Positions 55,681-64,000 are shown, numbered from the stretch's first letter. The stretch is DNA of 64,000 nucleotides from Fasciola hepatica (GCA_948099385.1 CANUEZ040000209.1:868001-932000); one strand, 5' to 3'. Program-made: numbers and translations. The notes: generated by a model from the letters alone, not told the origin.

Positions 55681-57130
55681 GCTATATCATGTATTGTATA
55701 TGTTGAACAAAGCGTTGAGACCCATATCGGATAGCTTTGTGGTTTGGGTGTTCGACTGACATTCGTTCACCCCAACCCTTGTTCGTGTCCCCGTGTGGGC
55801 TCTGTCCATGTGCAATGCTCATGATTCCCTTAGCGGATCAAACAGCTGTACAGTGCTTCCATCATTTTCAATGGTCAGTTCAGTGTTCAAGCTGCATGGA
55901 GAATCATATTATACAAATCTACTCTGCTACTGCTCTATTGCATTGTATGAGCAATCTGTGTGGATTGTTCATAAGGGAATGCCTTGATTTTACTTAGGCC
56001 CATAAATAGAGAAGTGATGGAACATAGGATTGGATCGGTGTGCGAGAATTTGGTTGTTACCGTTCAAAGCGAAAGCGAAAGCCGAATCCCATTTGAGGAT
56101 TGTGCTATATCATGTATTGTATATGTTGAACAAAGCGTTGAGACCCATATCGGATAGCTTTGTGGTTTGGGTGTTCGACTGACATTCGTTCACCCCAACC
56201 CTTGTTCGTGTCCCCGTGTGGGCTCTGTCCATGTGCAATGCTCATGATTCCCTTAGCGGATCAAACAGCTGTACAGTGCTTCCATCATTTTCAATGGTCA
56301 GTTCAGTGTTCAAGCTGCATGGAGAATCATATTATACAAATCTACTCTGCTACTGCTCTATTGCATTGTATGAGCAATCTGTGTGGATTGTTCATAAGGG
56401 AATGCCTTGATTTTACTTAGGCCCATAAATAGAGAAGTGATGGAACATAGGATTGGATCGGTGTGCGAGAATTTGGTTGTTACCGTTCAAAGCGAAAGCG
56501 AAAGCCGAAGCCAGTTTGGGGATTGTGCTATATCATGTATTGTATATGTTGAACAAAGCGTTGAGACCCATATCGGATAGCTTTGTGGTTTGGGTGTTCG
56601 ACTGACATATGTTCACCCCAACCTTTGTTCGTGTCCCCGTGTGGGCTCTGTCCATGTGCAATGCTCATGATTCCCTTAGCGGATCAAACAGCTGTACAGT
56701 GCTTCCATCATTTTCAATGGTCAGTTCAGTGTTCAAGCTGCATGGAGAATCATATTATACAAATCTACTCTGCTACTGCTCTATTGCATTGTATGAGCAA
56801 TCTGTGTGGATTGTTCATAAGGGAATGCCTTGATTTTACTTAGGCCCATAAATAGAGAAGTGATGGAACATAGGATTGGATCGGTGTGCGAGAATTTGGT
56901 TGTTACCGTTCAAAGCGAAAGCGAAAGCCGAAGCCAATTTGGGGATTGTGCCATATAATGTATTGTATATGTTCCACCAAGCGTTGAGACCCATATCGTA
57001 AAGCCTCGTGGTTTGGGTGTTCGACTGACATTCGTTCACCCCAACCCTTGTTCGTGTCCCCGTGTGGGCTCGGTCCATGTGCAATGCTCATGATTCCCCT
57101 AGCGGATCAAACAGCTGTACAGTGCTTCCA
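54045..57130. repeat. Four-monomer higher-order repeat (1,692 bp)
   Basis: Units 54045, 54468, 54891, 55314 recur as 55737, 56160, 56583, 57006. Diagnostic shared variants are GAATCCCATTTGAGG (before 54468 and 56160), GACATATGTTCACC with AACCTTTGTTC (54891 and 56583), and TTCCACCAAGCG with GGGCTCGGTCC and TTCCCCTAGCGG (55314 and 57006). Copy differences include GTGCAAAACGATG (55257) versus GTGCCATATAATG (56949). Confidence 0.9.
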
Positions 57131-58535
57131 TCATTTTCAATGGTCAGTTCAGTGTTCAAGCTGCATGGAGAATCATATTATACAAATCTACTCTGCTACT
57201 GCTCTATTGCATTGTATGAGCAATCTGTGTGGATTGTTCATAAGGGAATGCCTTGGTTTTACTTAGGCCCATAAATAGAGAAGTGATGGAACATAGGATT
57301 GGATCGGTGTGCGAGAATTTGGTTGTTACCGTTCAAAGCGAAAGCGAAAGCCGAAGCCAGTTTGGGGATTGTGCTATATCATGTATTGTATATGTTGAAC
57401 AAAGCGTTGAGACCCATATGGGATAGCTTTGTGGTTTGGGTGTTCGACTGACATTCGTTCACCCCAACCCTTGTTCGTGTCCCCGTGTGGGCTCTGTCCA
57501 TGTGCAATGCTCATGATTCCCTTAGCGGATCAAACAGCTGTACAGTGCTTCCATCATTTTCAATGGTCAGTTCAGTGTTCAAGCTGCATGGAGAATCATA
57601 TTATACAAATCTACTCTGCCACTGCTCTATTGCATTGTGTGAGCAATCTGTGTGGATTGTTCATAAGGGAATGCCTTGGTTTTACGTAGGCCCATAAATA
57701 GAGAAGTGATGGAACATAGGATTGGATCGGTGTGCGAGAATTTGGTTGTTACCGTTCAAAACGAAAGCGAAAGCCGAAGCCAATTTGGGGATTGTGCTAT
57801 ATCATGTATTGTATATGTTCCACCAAGCGTTGAGACCCATATCGTAAAGCCTCGTGGTTTGGGTGTTCGACTGACATTCGTTCACCCCAACCCTTGTTCG
57901 TGTCCCCGTGTGGGCTCGGTCCATGTGCAATGCTCATGATTCCCCTAGCGGATCAAACAGCTGTACAGTGCTTCCATCATTTTCAATGGTCAGTTCAGTG
58001 TTCAAGCTGCATGGAGAATCATATTATACAAATCTACTCTGCTACTGCTCTATTGCATTGTATGAGCAATCTGTGTGGATTGTTCATAAGGGAATGCCTT
58101 GGTTTTACTTAGGCCCATAAATAGAGAAGTGATGGAACATAGGATTGGATCGGTGTGCGAGAATTTGGTTGTTACCGTTCAAAGCGAAAGCGAAAGCCGA
58201 AGCCAGTTTGGGGATTGTGCTATATCATGTATTGTATATGTTGAACAAAGCGTTGAGACCCATATCGGATAGCTTTGTGGTTTGGGTGTTCGACTGACAT
58301 TCGTTCACCCCAACCCTTGTTCGTGTCCCCGTGTGGGCTCTGTCCATGTGCAATGCTCATGATTCCCTTAGCGGATCAAACAGCTGTACAGTGCTTCCAT
58401 CATTTTCAATGGTCAGTTCAGTGTTCAAGCTGCATGGAGAATCATATTATACAAATCTACTCTGCCACTGCTCTATTGCATTGTATGAGCAATCTGTGTG
58501 GATTGTTCATAAGGGAATGCCTTGGTTTTACGTAG
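57006..58535. repeat. Two-monomer higher-order repeat (846 bp)
   Basis: Unit 57006 recurs as 57852 (GGGCTCGGTCC, CCCCTAGCGG, TTCCACCAAGCG), and unit 57429 recurs as 58275 (CTGCCACTG, TTTTACGTAGGCC). It directly follows the 4-mer block and re-uses that block's last unit type, so the period switches from 4 to 2 within one unit. Confidence 0.82.
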
Positions 58536-60385
58536 GCCCATAAATAGAGAAGTGATGGAACATAGGATTGGATCGGTGTGCGAGAATTTGGTTGTTACCG
58601 TTCAAAGCGAAAGCGAAAGCCGAAGCCAATTTGGGGATTGTGCTATATCATGTATTGTATATGTTGAACAAAGCGTTGAGACCCATATCGGATAGCCTTG
58701 TGGTTTGGGTGTTCGACTGACAATCATCCACCCCAACCCTTGTTCGTGTCCCCGTGTGGGCTCTGTCCATGTGCAATCCTCATGATTCCCTTAGCGGATC
58801 AAACAGCTGTACAGTGCTTCCATAATTTTCAATGGTCAGTTCAGTGTTCAAGCTGCATGGACAATCATATTATACAAATCTACTCTGCTACTGCTCTATT
58901 GCATTGTATGAGCAATCTGTGTGGATTGTTCATAAGGGAATGCCTTTGTTTTACTTAGGCCCATAAATAGAGAAGTGATGGAACATAGGATTGGATCGGT
59001 GTGCGAGAATTTGGTTGTTACCGTTCAAAGCGAAAGCGAAAGCCAAAGCCAATTTGGGGATTGTGCTATATCATGTATTGTATATGTTGAACAAAGCGTT
59101 GAGACCCATATCGGATAGCCTTGTGATTTCGGTGTTCGACTGACATTCGTTCACCCCAACCCTTGTTCGTGTCCCCGTGTGGGCTCTGTCCATGTGCAAT
59201 GCTCATGATTCCCTTAGCGGATCAAACAGCTGTACAGTGCTTCCATAATTTTCAATGGTCAGTTCAGTGTTCAAGCTGCATGGAGAATCATATTATACAA
59301 ATCTACACTGCCACTGCTCTATTGCATTGTGTGAGCAATCTGTGTGGGGCATGTTCATAAGGGAATGCCTTGGTTTTACGTAGGCCCATAAATAGAGAAG
59401 TGATGGAACATAGGATTGGATCGGTGTGCGAGAATTTGGTTGTTACCGTTCAAAGCGAAAGCGAAAGCCGAAGCCAATTTGGGGATTGTGCTATTTCATG
59501 TATTGTATATGTTGAACAAAGCGTTGAGACCCATATCGTATAGCCTTGTGCTTTGGGTGTTCCACTGACAATCATTCACCCAACCCTTGTTCGTGTCCCC
59601 GTGTGGGCTCTGTCCATGTGCAATGCTCATGATTCCCTTAGCGAATCAAAGAGCTGTACAGTGCTTCCATAATTTCCAATTGTCAGTTCAGTGTTCAAGC
59701 TGCATGGAGAATCATATTATACAGATCTACTCTGCTACTGCTCTATTGCATTGTATGAGCAATCTGTGTGGATTGTTCATAAGGGAATGCCTTGATTTTA
59801 CTTAGGCCCATAAATAGAGAAGTGATGGAACATAGGATTGGATCGGTGTGCGAGAATTTGGTTGTTACCGTTCAAAGCGAAAGCGAAAGCCGAAGCCAAT
59901 TTGGGGATTGTGCTATATCATGTATTGTATATGTTGAACAAAGCGTTGAAACCCATATCGGATAGCCTTGTGATTTTGGTGTTCGACTGACATTCGTTCC
60001 CCCCATCCCTTGTTCGTGTCCCCGTGTGGGCTCTGTCCATGTGCAATGGTCATGATTCCCTTAGCGGATCAAACAGCTGTACAGTGCTTCCATCATTTTC
60101 AATGGTCAGTTCAGTGTTCAAGCTGCATGGAGAATCATATTATACAAATCTACTCTGCTACTGCTCTATTGCATTGTATGAGCAATCTGTGTGGATTGTT
60201 CATAAGGGAATGCCTTGATTTTACTTAGGCCCATAAATAGAGAAGTGATGGAACATAGGGTTGGATCGGTGTGCGAGAATTTGGTTGTTACCGTTCAAAG
60301 CGAAAGCGAAAGCCGAAGCCAGTTTGGGGATTGTGCTATATCATGTATTGTATATGTTGAACAAAGCGTTGAGACCCATATGGGA

Positions 60386-60396
60386 TAGCCTTGTGG
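60386..60396 (+). promoter_or_regulatory. A-box-like element (tRNA-type Pol III promoter), inferred
   Basis: TAGCCTTGTGG matches the eukaryotic A-box consensus TRGCNNAGTGG at every defined position except the seventh (T for A). Most units keep TAGC[C/T]TTGTGG; some read AAGCCTCGTGG or TAGCCTTGTGA. It lies 48 bp upstream (start to start) of a B-box-like element. This could be chance or a relic of a tRNA-derived SINE; no transcription is shown. Confidence 0.3.
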
Positions 60397-60397
60397 T

Positions 60398-60429
60398 TTG
60401 GGTGTTCGACTGACATTCGTTCACCCCAA
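60398..60429 (+). other. Imperfect hairpin TTGGGTG / CACCCCAA
   Basis: Seven pairs with one bulged C enclose a 17-nt loop. Common variants (TTGCGTG, TTTCGGTG) fall in the 5' arm and break a pair without a matching change in the 3' arm, so the stem does not look conserved as a structure. Confidence 0.3.
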
Positions 60430-60433
60430 CCCT

Positions 60434-60444
60434 TGTTCGTGTCC
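60434..60444 (+). promoter_or_regulatory. B-box-like element (tRNA-type Pol III promoter), inferred
   Basis: TGTTCGTGTCC matches the B-box consensus GGTTCGANNCC except at the first position (T for G) and the seventh (T for A). It is conserved in nearly every unit; the usual change is TTGTTCGCG or TTGTTTGTG in single units. The flanking T-stem does not pair well, so it is not a functional tRNA gene. T4 runs that could end a Pol III transcript lie at 60519-60522 and 60642-60645. Confidence 0.3.
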
Positions 60445-60469
60445 CCGTGTGGGCTCTGTCCATGTGCAA

Positions 60470-60607
60470 TGCTCATGATTCCCTTAGCGGATCAAACAGC
60501 TGTACAGTGCTTCCATCATTTTCAATGGTCAGTTCAGTGTTCAAGCTGCATGGAGAATCATATTATACAAATCTACTCTGCTACTGCTCTATTGCATTGT
60601 ATGAGCA
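60470..60607. repeat. Nested inverted repeats with three-way-junction geometry
   Basis: TGCTCAT (60470-60476) is the exact reverse complement of ATGAGCA (60601-60607). The overlapping ATGATTC (60475-60481) is the exact reverse complement of GAATCAT (60555-60561). One 12-nt left arm thus pairs with two right segments 39 nt apart. A competing small hairpin, ATTGC (60591-60595) with GCAAT (60605-60609) and a 9-nt loop, uses the same right arm. The A/G dimorphism at 60601 changes the end pair only. Folding is inferred. Confidence 0.45.
60496..60507. promoter_or_regulatory. Overlapping palindromes ACAGCTGTACAG
   Basis: Two perfect 8-bp palindromes overlap by four bases: ACAGCTGT (60496-60503, with an E-box-type CAGCTG core) and CTGTACAG (60500-60507). 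The motif is kept in almost all units. Exceptions are AACATCTGTACAG (38929, 40613, near 17745 and near 48226), AAAAGCTG (units 16364 and 17214), AGCCTTACAG (unit 11277) and CTGTAGAG (unit 48543). It could be a dimeric protein-binding site; the function is unknown. Confidence 0.4.
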
Positions 60608-60719
60608 ATCTGTGTGGATTGTTCATAAGGGAATGCCTTGGTTTTACTTAGGCCCATAAATAGAGAAGTGATGGAACATAGGATTGGATCGGTGTGCGAG
60701 AATTTGGTTGTTACCGTTC

Positions 60720-60743
60720 AAAGCGAAAGCGAAAGCCGAAGCC
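60720..60743 (+). repeat. Internal hexamer micro-array (AAAGCG)2-AAAGCC-GAAGCC
   Basis: Four degenerate copies of a hexamer sit end to end in every monomer. They include GAAAGCGAAA, which fits the spacing GAAANNGAAA. Variants are rare: AAAGCCAAAGCC at about 22210, CAAAGCGAAGCG at about 11185 and 12459, and CGGAAGCG at about 30680 and 49720. Copy number stays at four in all units, which is unusual for a slippage-prone tract. Confidence 0.8.
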
Positions 60744-63700
60744 AATTTGGGGATTGTGCTATATCATGTATTGTATATGTTGAACAAAGCGTTGAGACCC
60801 ATATCGGATAGCTTTGTGGTTTGGGTGTTCGACTGACATTCGTTCACCCCAACCCTTGTTCGTGTCCCCGTGTGGGCTCTGTCCATGTGCAATGCTCATG
60901 ATTCCCTTAGCGGATCAAACAGCTGTACAGTGCTTCCATAATTTTCAATGGTCAGTTCAGTGTTCAAGCTGCATGGAGAATCATATTATACAAATCTACT
61001 CTGCTACTGCTCTATTGCATTGTATGAGCAATCTGTGTGGGGATTGTTCATAAGGGAATGCCTTGATTTTACTTAGGCCCATAAATAGAGAAGTGATGGA
61101 ACATAGGATTGGATCGGTGTGCGAGAATTTGGTTGTTACCGTTCAAAGCGAAAGCGAAAGCCGAAGCCAATTTGGGGATTGTGCTATATCATGTATTGTA
61201 TATGTTGAACAAAGCGTTGAGACCCATATCGGATAGCCTTGTGCTTTGGGTGTTCCACTGACAATCATTCACCCCAACCCTTGTTCGTGTCCCCGTGTGG
61301 GCTCTGTCCATGTGCAATGCTCATGATTCCCTTAGCGAATCAAACAGCTGTACAGTGCTTCCATCATTTTCAATGGTCAGTTCAGTGTTCAAGCTGCATG
61401 GAGAATCATATTATACAAATCTACTCTGCTACTGCTCTATTGCATTGTATGAGCAATCTGTGTGGATTGTTCGTAAGGGAATGCCTTGGTTTTACTTAGG
61501 CCCATAAATAGAGAAGTGATGGAACATAGGATTGGATCGGTGTGCGAGAATTTGGTTGTTACCGTTCAAAGCGAAAGCGAAAGCCGAAGCCAATTTGGGG
61601 ATTGTGCTATATCATGTATTGTATATGTTGAACAAAGCGTTGAAACCCATATCGGATAGCCTTGTGATTTCGGTGTTCGACTGACATTCGTTCACCCCAA
61701 CCCTTGTTCGTGTCCCCGTGTGGGCTCTGTCCATGTGCAATGCTCATGATTCCCTTAGCGGATCAAACAGCTGTACAGTGCTTCCATCATTTTCAATGGT
61801 CAGTTCAGTGTTCAAGCTGCATGGAGAATCATATTATACAAATCTACTCTGCTACTGCTCTATTGCATTGTATGAGCAATCTGTGTGGATTGTTCATAAG
61901 GGAATGCCTTGATTTTACTTAGGCCCATAAATAGAGAAGTGATGGAACATAGGGTTGGATCGGTGTGCGAGAATTTGGTTGTTACCGTTCAAAGCGAAAG
62001 CGAAAGCCGAAGCCAGTTTGGGGATTGTGCTATATCATGTATTGTATATGTTGAACAAAGCGTTCAGACCCATATCGGATAGCCTTGTGGTTTGGGTGTT
62101 CGACTGACATTCGTTCACCCCAACCCTTGTTCGTGTCCCCGTGTGGGCTCTGTCCATGTGCAATGCTCATGATTCCCTTAGCGGATCAAACAGCTGTACA
62201 GTGCTTCCATCATTTTCAATGGTCAGTTCAGTGTTCAAGCTGCATGGAGAATCATATTATACAAATCTACTCTGCTACTGCTCTATTGCATTGTATGAGC
62301 AATCTGTGTGGATTGTTCATAAGGGAATGCCTTGGTTTTACGTAGGCCCATAAATAGAGAAGTGATGGAACATAGGATTGGATCGGTGTGCGAGAATTTG
62401 GTTGTTACCGTTCAAAGCGAAAGCGAAAGCCGAAGCCAATTTGGGGATTGTGCTATATCATGTTGTGAATATGTTGAACAAAGCGTTGAGACCCATATGG
62501 GATAGCCTTGTGATTTCGGTGTTCGACTGACATTCGTTCACCCCAACCCTTGTTCGTGTCCCCGTGTGGGCTCTGTCCATGTGCAATGCTCATGATTCCC
62601 TTAGCGGATCAAACAGCTGTACAGTGCTTCCATCATTTTCAATGGTCAGTTCAGTGTTCAAGCTGCATGGAGAATCATATTATACAAATCTACTCTGCTA
62701 CTGCTCTATTGCATTGTATGAGCAATCTGTGTGGATTGTTCATAAGGTAATGCCTTGGTTTTACTTAGGCCCATAAATAGAGAAGTGATGGAACATAGGA
62801 TTGGATCGGTGTGCGAGAATTTGGTTGTTACCGTTCAAAGCGAAAGCGAAAGCCGAAGCCAATTTGGGGATTGTGCTATATGATGTATTGTATATGTTGA
62901 ACAAAGCGTTCAGACCCATATCGGATAGCCTTGTGCTTTGGGTGTTCCACTGACAATCATTCACCCCAACCCTTGTTCGTGTCCCCGTGTGGGCTCTGTC
63001 CATGTGCAATGCTCATGATTCCCTTAGCGAATCAAACAGCTGTACAGTGCTTCCATCATTTTCAATGGTCAGTTCAGTGTTCAAGCTGCATGGAGAATCA
63101 TATTATACAAATCTACTCTGCTACTGCTCTATTGCATTGTGTGAGCAATCTGTGTGGATTGTTCATAAGGGAATGCCTTGGTTTTACTTAGGCCCATAAA
63201 TAGAGAAGTGATGGAACATAGGATTGGATCGGTGTGCGAGAATTTGGTTGTTACCGTTCAAAGCGAAAGCGAAAGCCGAAGCCAGTTTGGGGATTGTGCT
63301 ATATCATGTATTGTATATGTTGAACAAAGCGTTGAGACCCATATGGGATAGCCTTCTGATTTCGGTGTTCGACTGACATTCGTTCACCCCAACCCTTGTT
63401 CGTGTCCCCGTGTGGGCTCTGTCCATGTGCAATGCTCATGATTCCCTTAGCGGATCAAACAGCTGTACAGTGCTTCCATAATTTTCAATGGTCAGTTCAG
63501 TGTTCAAGCTGCATGGAGAATCATATTATACAAATCTACTCTGCTACTGCTCTATTGCATTGTATGAGCAATCTGTGTGGATTGTTCATAAGGGAATGCC
63601 TTGGTTTTACTTAGGCCCATAAATAGAGAAGTGATGGAACATAGGATTGGATCGGTGTGCGAGAATTTGGTTGTTACCGTTCAAAGCGAAAGTGAAAGCC

Positions 63701-63776
63701 GAAGCCAATTTGGGGATTGTGCTATATCATGTATTGTATATGTTGAACAAAGCGTTGAGACCCATATCGGATAGCT

Positions 63777-64000
63777 TTGTGGTTTCGGTGTTCGACTGAC
63801 ATTCGTTCACCCCAACCCTTGTTCGTGTCCCCGTGTGGGCTCTGTCCATGTGCAATGCTCATGATTCCCTTAGCGGATCAAACAGCTGTACAGTGCTTCC
63901 ATCATTTTCAATGGTCAGTTCAGTGTTCAAGCTGCATGGAGAATCATATTATACAAATCTACTCTGCTACTGCTCTATTGCATTGTATGAGCAATCTGTG
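63777..64000 (+). repeat. Partial monomer at right window edge
   Basis: The last anchor lies at 63777 and only the first 224 bases of that unit are present. The array therefore continues to the right, and neither array boundary is in the window. This unit has the rarer TTTCGGTG spelling after the anchor. Confidence 0.95.

Larger units (their letters stand above)
60391..60813 (+). repeat. Consensus-like reference monomer (423 bp)
   Basis: This unit carries the commonest base at most positions and serves as the coordinate reference for the sub-features. Hand count gives 185 G+C of 423 (43.7%) and 13 CpG. Recurrent dimorphic sites across the array, in its coordinates: 60517 C/A, 60522 T/G, 60601 A/G, 60616 G/A, 60635 G/A, 60640 G/T, 60641 G/A, 60745 A/G, 60760 T/C, 60771 T/G, 60791 G/T linked with 60794 G/C (GTTGAG versus TTTCAG), 60805 C/T/G, 60809 T/A, 60813 T/C. 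The common +2 insertion (GG) falls at 60616-60617. Strand choice is arbitrary because no transcript is known. Confidence 0.9.
59546..63776. repeat. Four-monomer higher-order repeat (1,692 bp), ~2.5 copies
   Basis: Units 59546, 61239 and 62931 share TTGTGCTTTGGGTGTTCCAC and TTAGCGAATC. Units 59968 and 61662 share GTTGAAACCC, and TTGTGATTT is also found at 63354 (TTCTGATTT). AGGGTTGGATCGG is at 60258 and 61950. This is the best-supported 4-mer because three successive copies of one unit type are in register. Confidence 0.88.
1..64000. repeat. Satellite DNA array, ~423-bp monomer, ~151 head-to-tail copies
   Basis: Seen directly: one monomer repeats without interruption and always in the same orientation. 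Anchor positions (start of TTGTGG/A): 261, 686, 1109, 1532, 1955, 2378, 2801, 3224, 3649, 4074, 4497, 4922, 5344, 5768, 6193, 6615, 7038, 7463, 7885, 8310, 8733, 9158, 9580, 10005, 10428, 10853, 11277, 11702, 12127, 12549, 12974, 13399, 13822, 14245, 14668, 15091, 15514, 15939, 16364, 16789, 17214, 17639, 18064, 18489, 18911, 19336, 19758, 20180, 20605, 21030, 21455, 21878, 22303, 22726, 23151, 23574, 23997, 24420, 24845, 25268, 25692, 26115, 26538, 26963, 27385, 27808, then 423-bp steps to 30346, 30771, 31196, 423-bp steps to 32888, 33315, 33737, 34159, 34584, 35007, 35430, 35855, 423-bp steps to 45161, 45583, 46006, 46428, 46851, 47273, 47696, 48121, 48543, 48966, 49388, 423-bp steps to 50657, 51082, 51504, 51927, 52352, 52777, 53200, 53622, 423-bp steps to 59121, 59546, 59968, 60391, 60814, 61239, 423-bp steps to 63777. 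Interval lengths are 422, 423, 424, 425 and one 427. Heterochromatic location is inferred; the family is not one I recognise. Confidence 0.98.

Noticed and set aside
60404..60409. GTTCGA as the true B box
   Set aside because: The core fits, but it is only 18 bp from the A-box-like motif, and the required CC at the end is GA.
60405..60421. CENP-B box in TTCGACTGACATTCG
   Set aside because: TTCG and the A match the consensus TTCGNNNNANNCGGG, but the essential CGGG half reads TTCG. I count about 6 of 9 core bases, not convincing.
60386..60458. Functional tRNA gene
   Set aside because: Box-like motifs are present, but acceptor, D, anticodon and T stems do not pair properly, so at best a degenerate tRNA-like promoter.
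60655..60663. CATAAATAG as a Pol II TATA box
   Set aside because: A short A/T-rich match expected by chance, with no initiator, coding frame or other promoter context.
1..64000. CRISPR array
   Set aside because: The period is 423 bp with no short direct repeat separated by unique spacers; every part of the unit repeats.
1..64000. Ribosomal or 5S RNA gene array
   Set aside because: No rRNA-like conserved segment was recognised in the monomer on either strand.

Overview
The whole 64 kb window is one uninterrupted tandem satellite DNA array. A monomer of about 423 bp repeats head-to-tail in a single orientation from the first base to the last. I located a fixed anchor (the start of TTGTGG/TTGTGA in the segment TAGCYTTGTGR) 151 times, at 261, 686, 1109 ... 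63354, 63777. The 150 intervals average 423.4 bp, so the window holds about 151 copies. No unique sequence, transposon, inversion, RNA gene or credible protein-coding gene interrupts it. A consensus-like unit (60391-60813) is 43.7% G+C by hand count. The length, copy number, homogeneity and lack of genes point to constitutive heterochromatin of a eukaryotic chromosome (centromeric, pericentromeric, subtelomeric or interstitial knob). The species cannot be determined from the sequence, and I do not recognise the monomer as a named satellite.

Layout: adjacent units differ at only a few percent of positions, but rare shared variants expose a second level of organisation. Copies of a variant recur at exact multiples of the monomer, showing local higher-order repeats of 2, 3, 4 or 5 monomers. 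Regions: (i) about 0-23 kb is rich in a 425-bp variant carrying a GG insertion (about 29 of 54 intervals), with local 4-mer (0.5-3.4 kb), 3-mer (10.7-12.5 kb), 1-mer (13.8-15.1 kb) and 2-mer (15.7-19.7 kb) amplifications; (ii) 23-36 kb is mixed, with 2-mer and 3-mer blocks; (iii) 35.9-47.7 kb has no GG-insertion unit in 28 consecutive intervals and carries private variants (CACGTG, GTCAATAAA), mostly in a 4-mer of about 1,692 bp; (iv) 47.7-64 kb is again nearly all 423-bp units, with 5-mer-spaced markers and clear 4-mer blocks at 54.0-57.1 and 59.5-63.8 kb.

The many short open frames (60-140 aa, both strands) are one repeated frame re-counted in each unit. They mostly need TTG starts, are broken by 1- and 2-bp indels, and look non-coding. 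Inside the monomer there are candidate functional elements, all inferred: a degenerate tRNA-like A box/B box pair with tRNA-like spacing, a 12-bp double palindrome ACAGCTGTACAG, a hexamer micro-array (AAAGCG)n, inverted repeats that could fold as a three-way junction, and a conserved-versus-variable partition along the unit.
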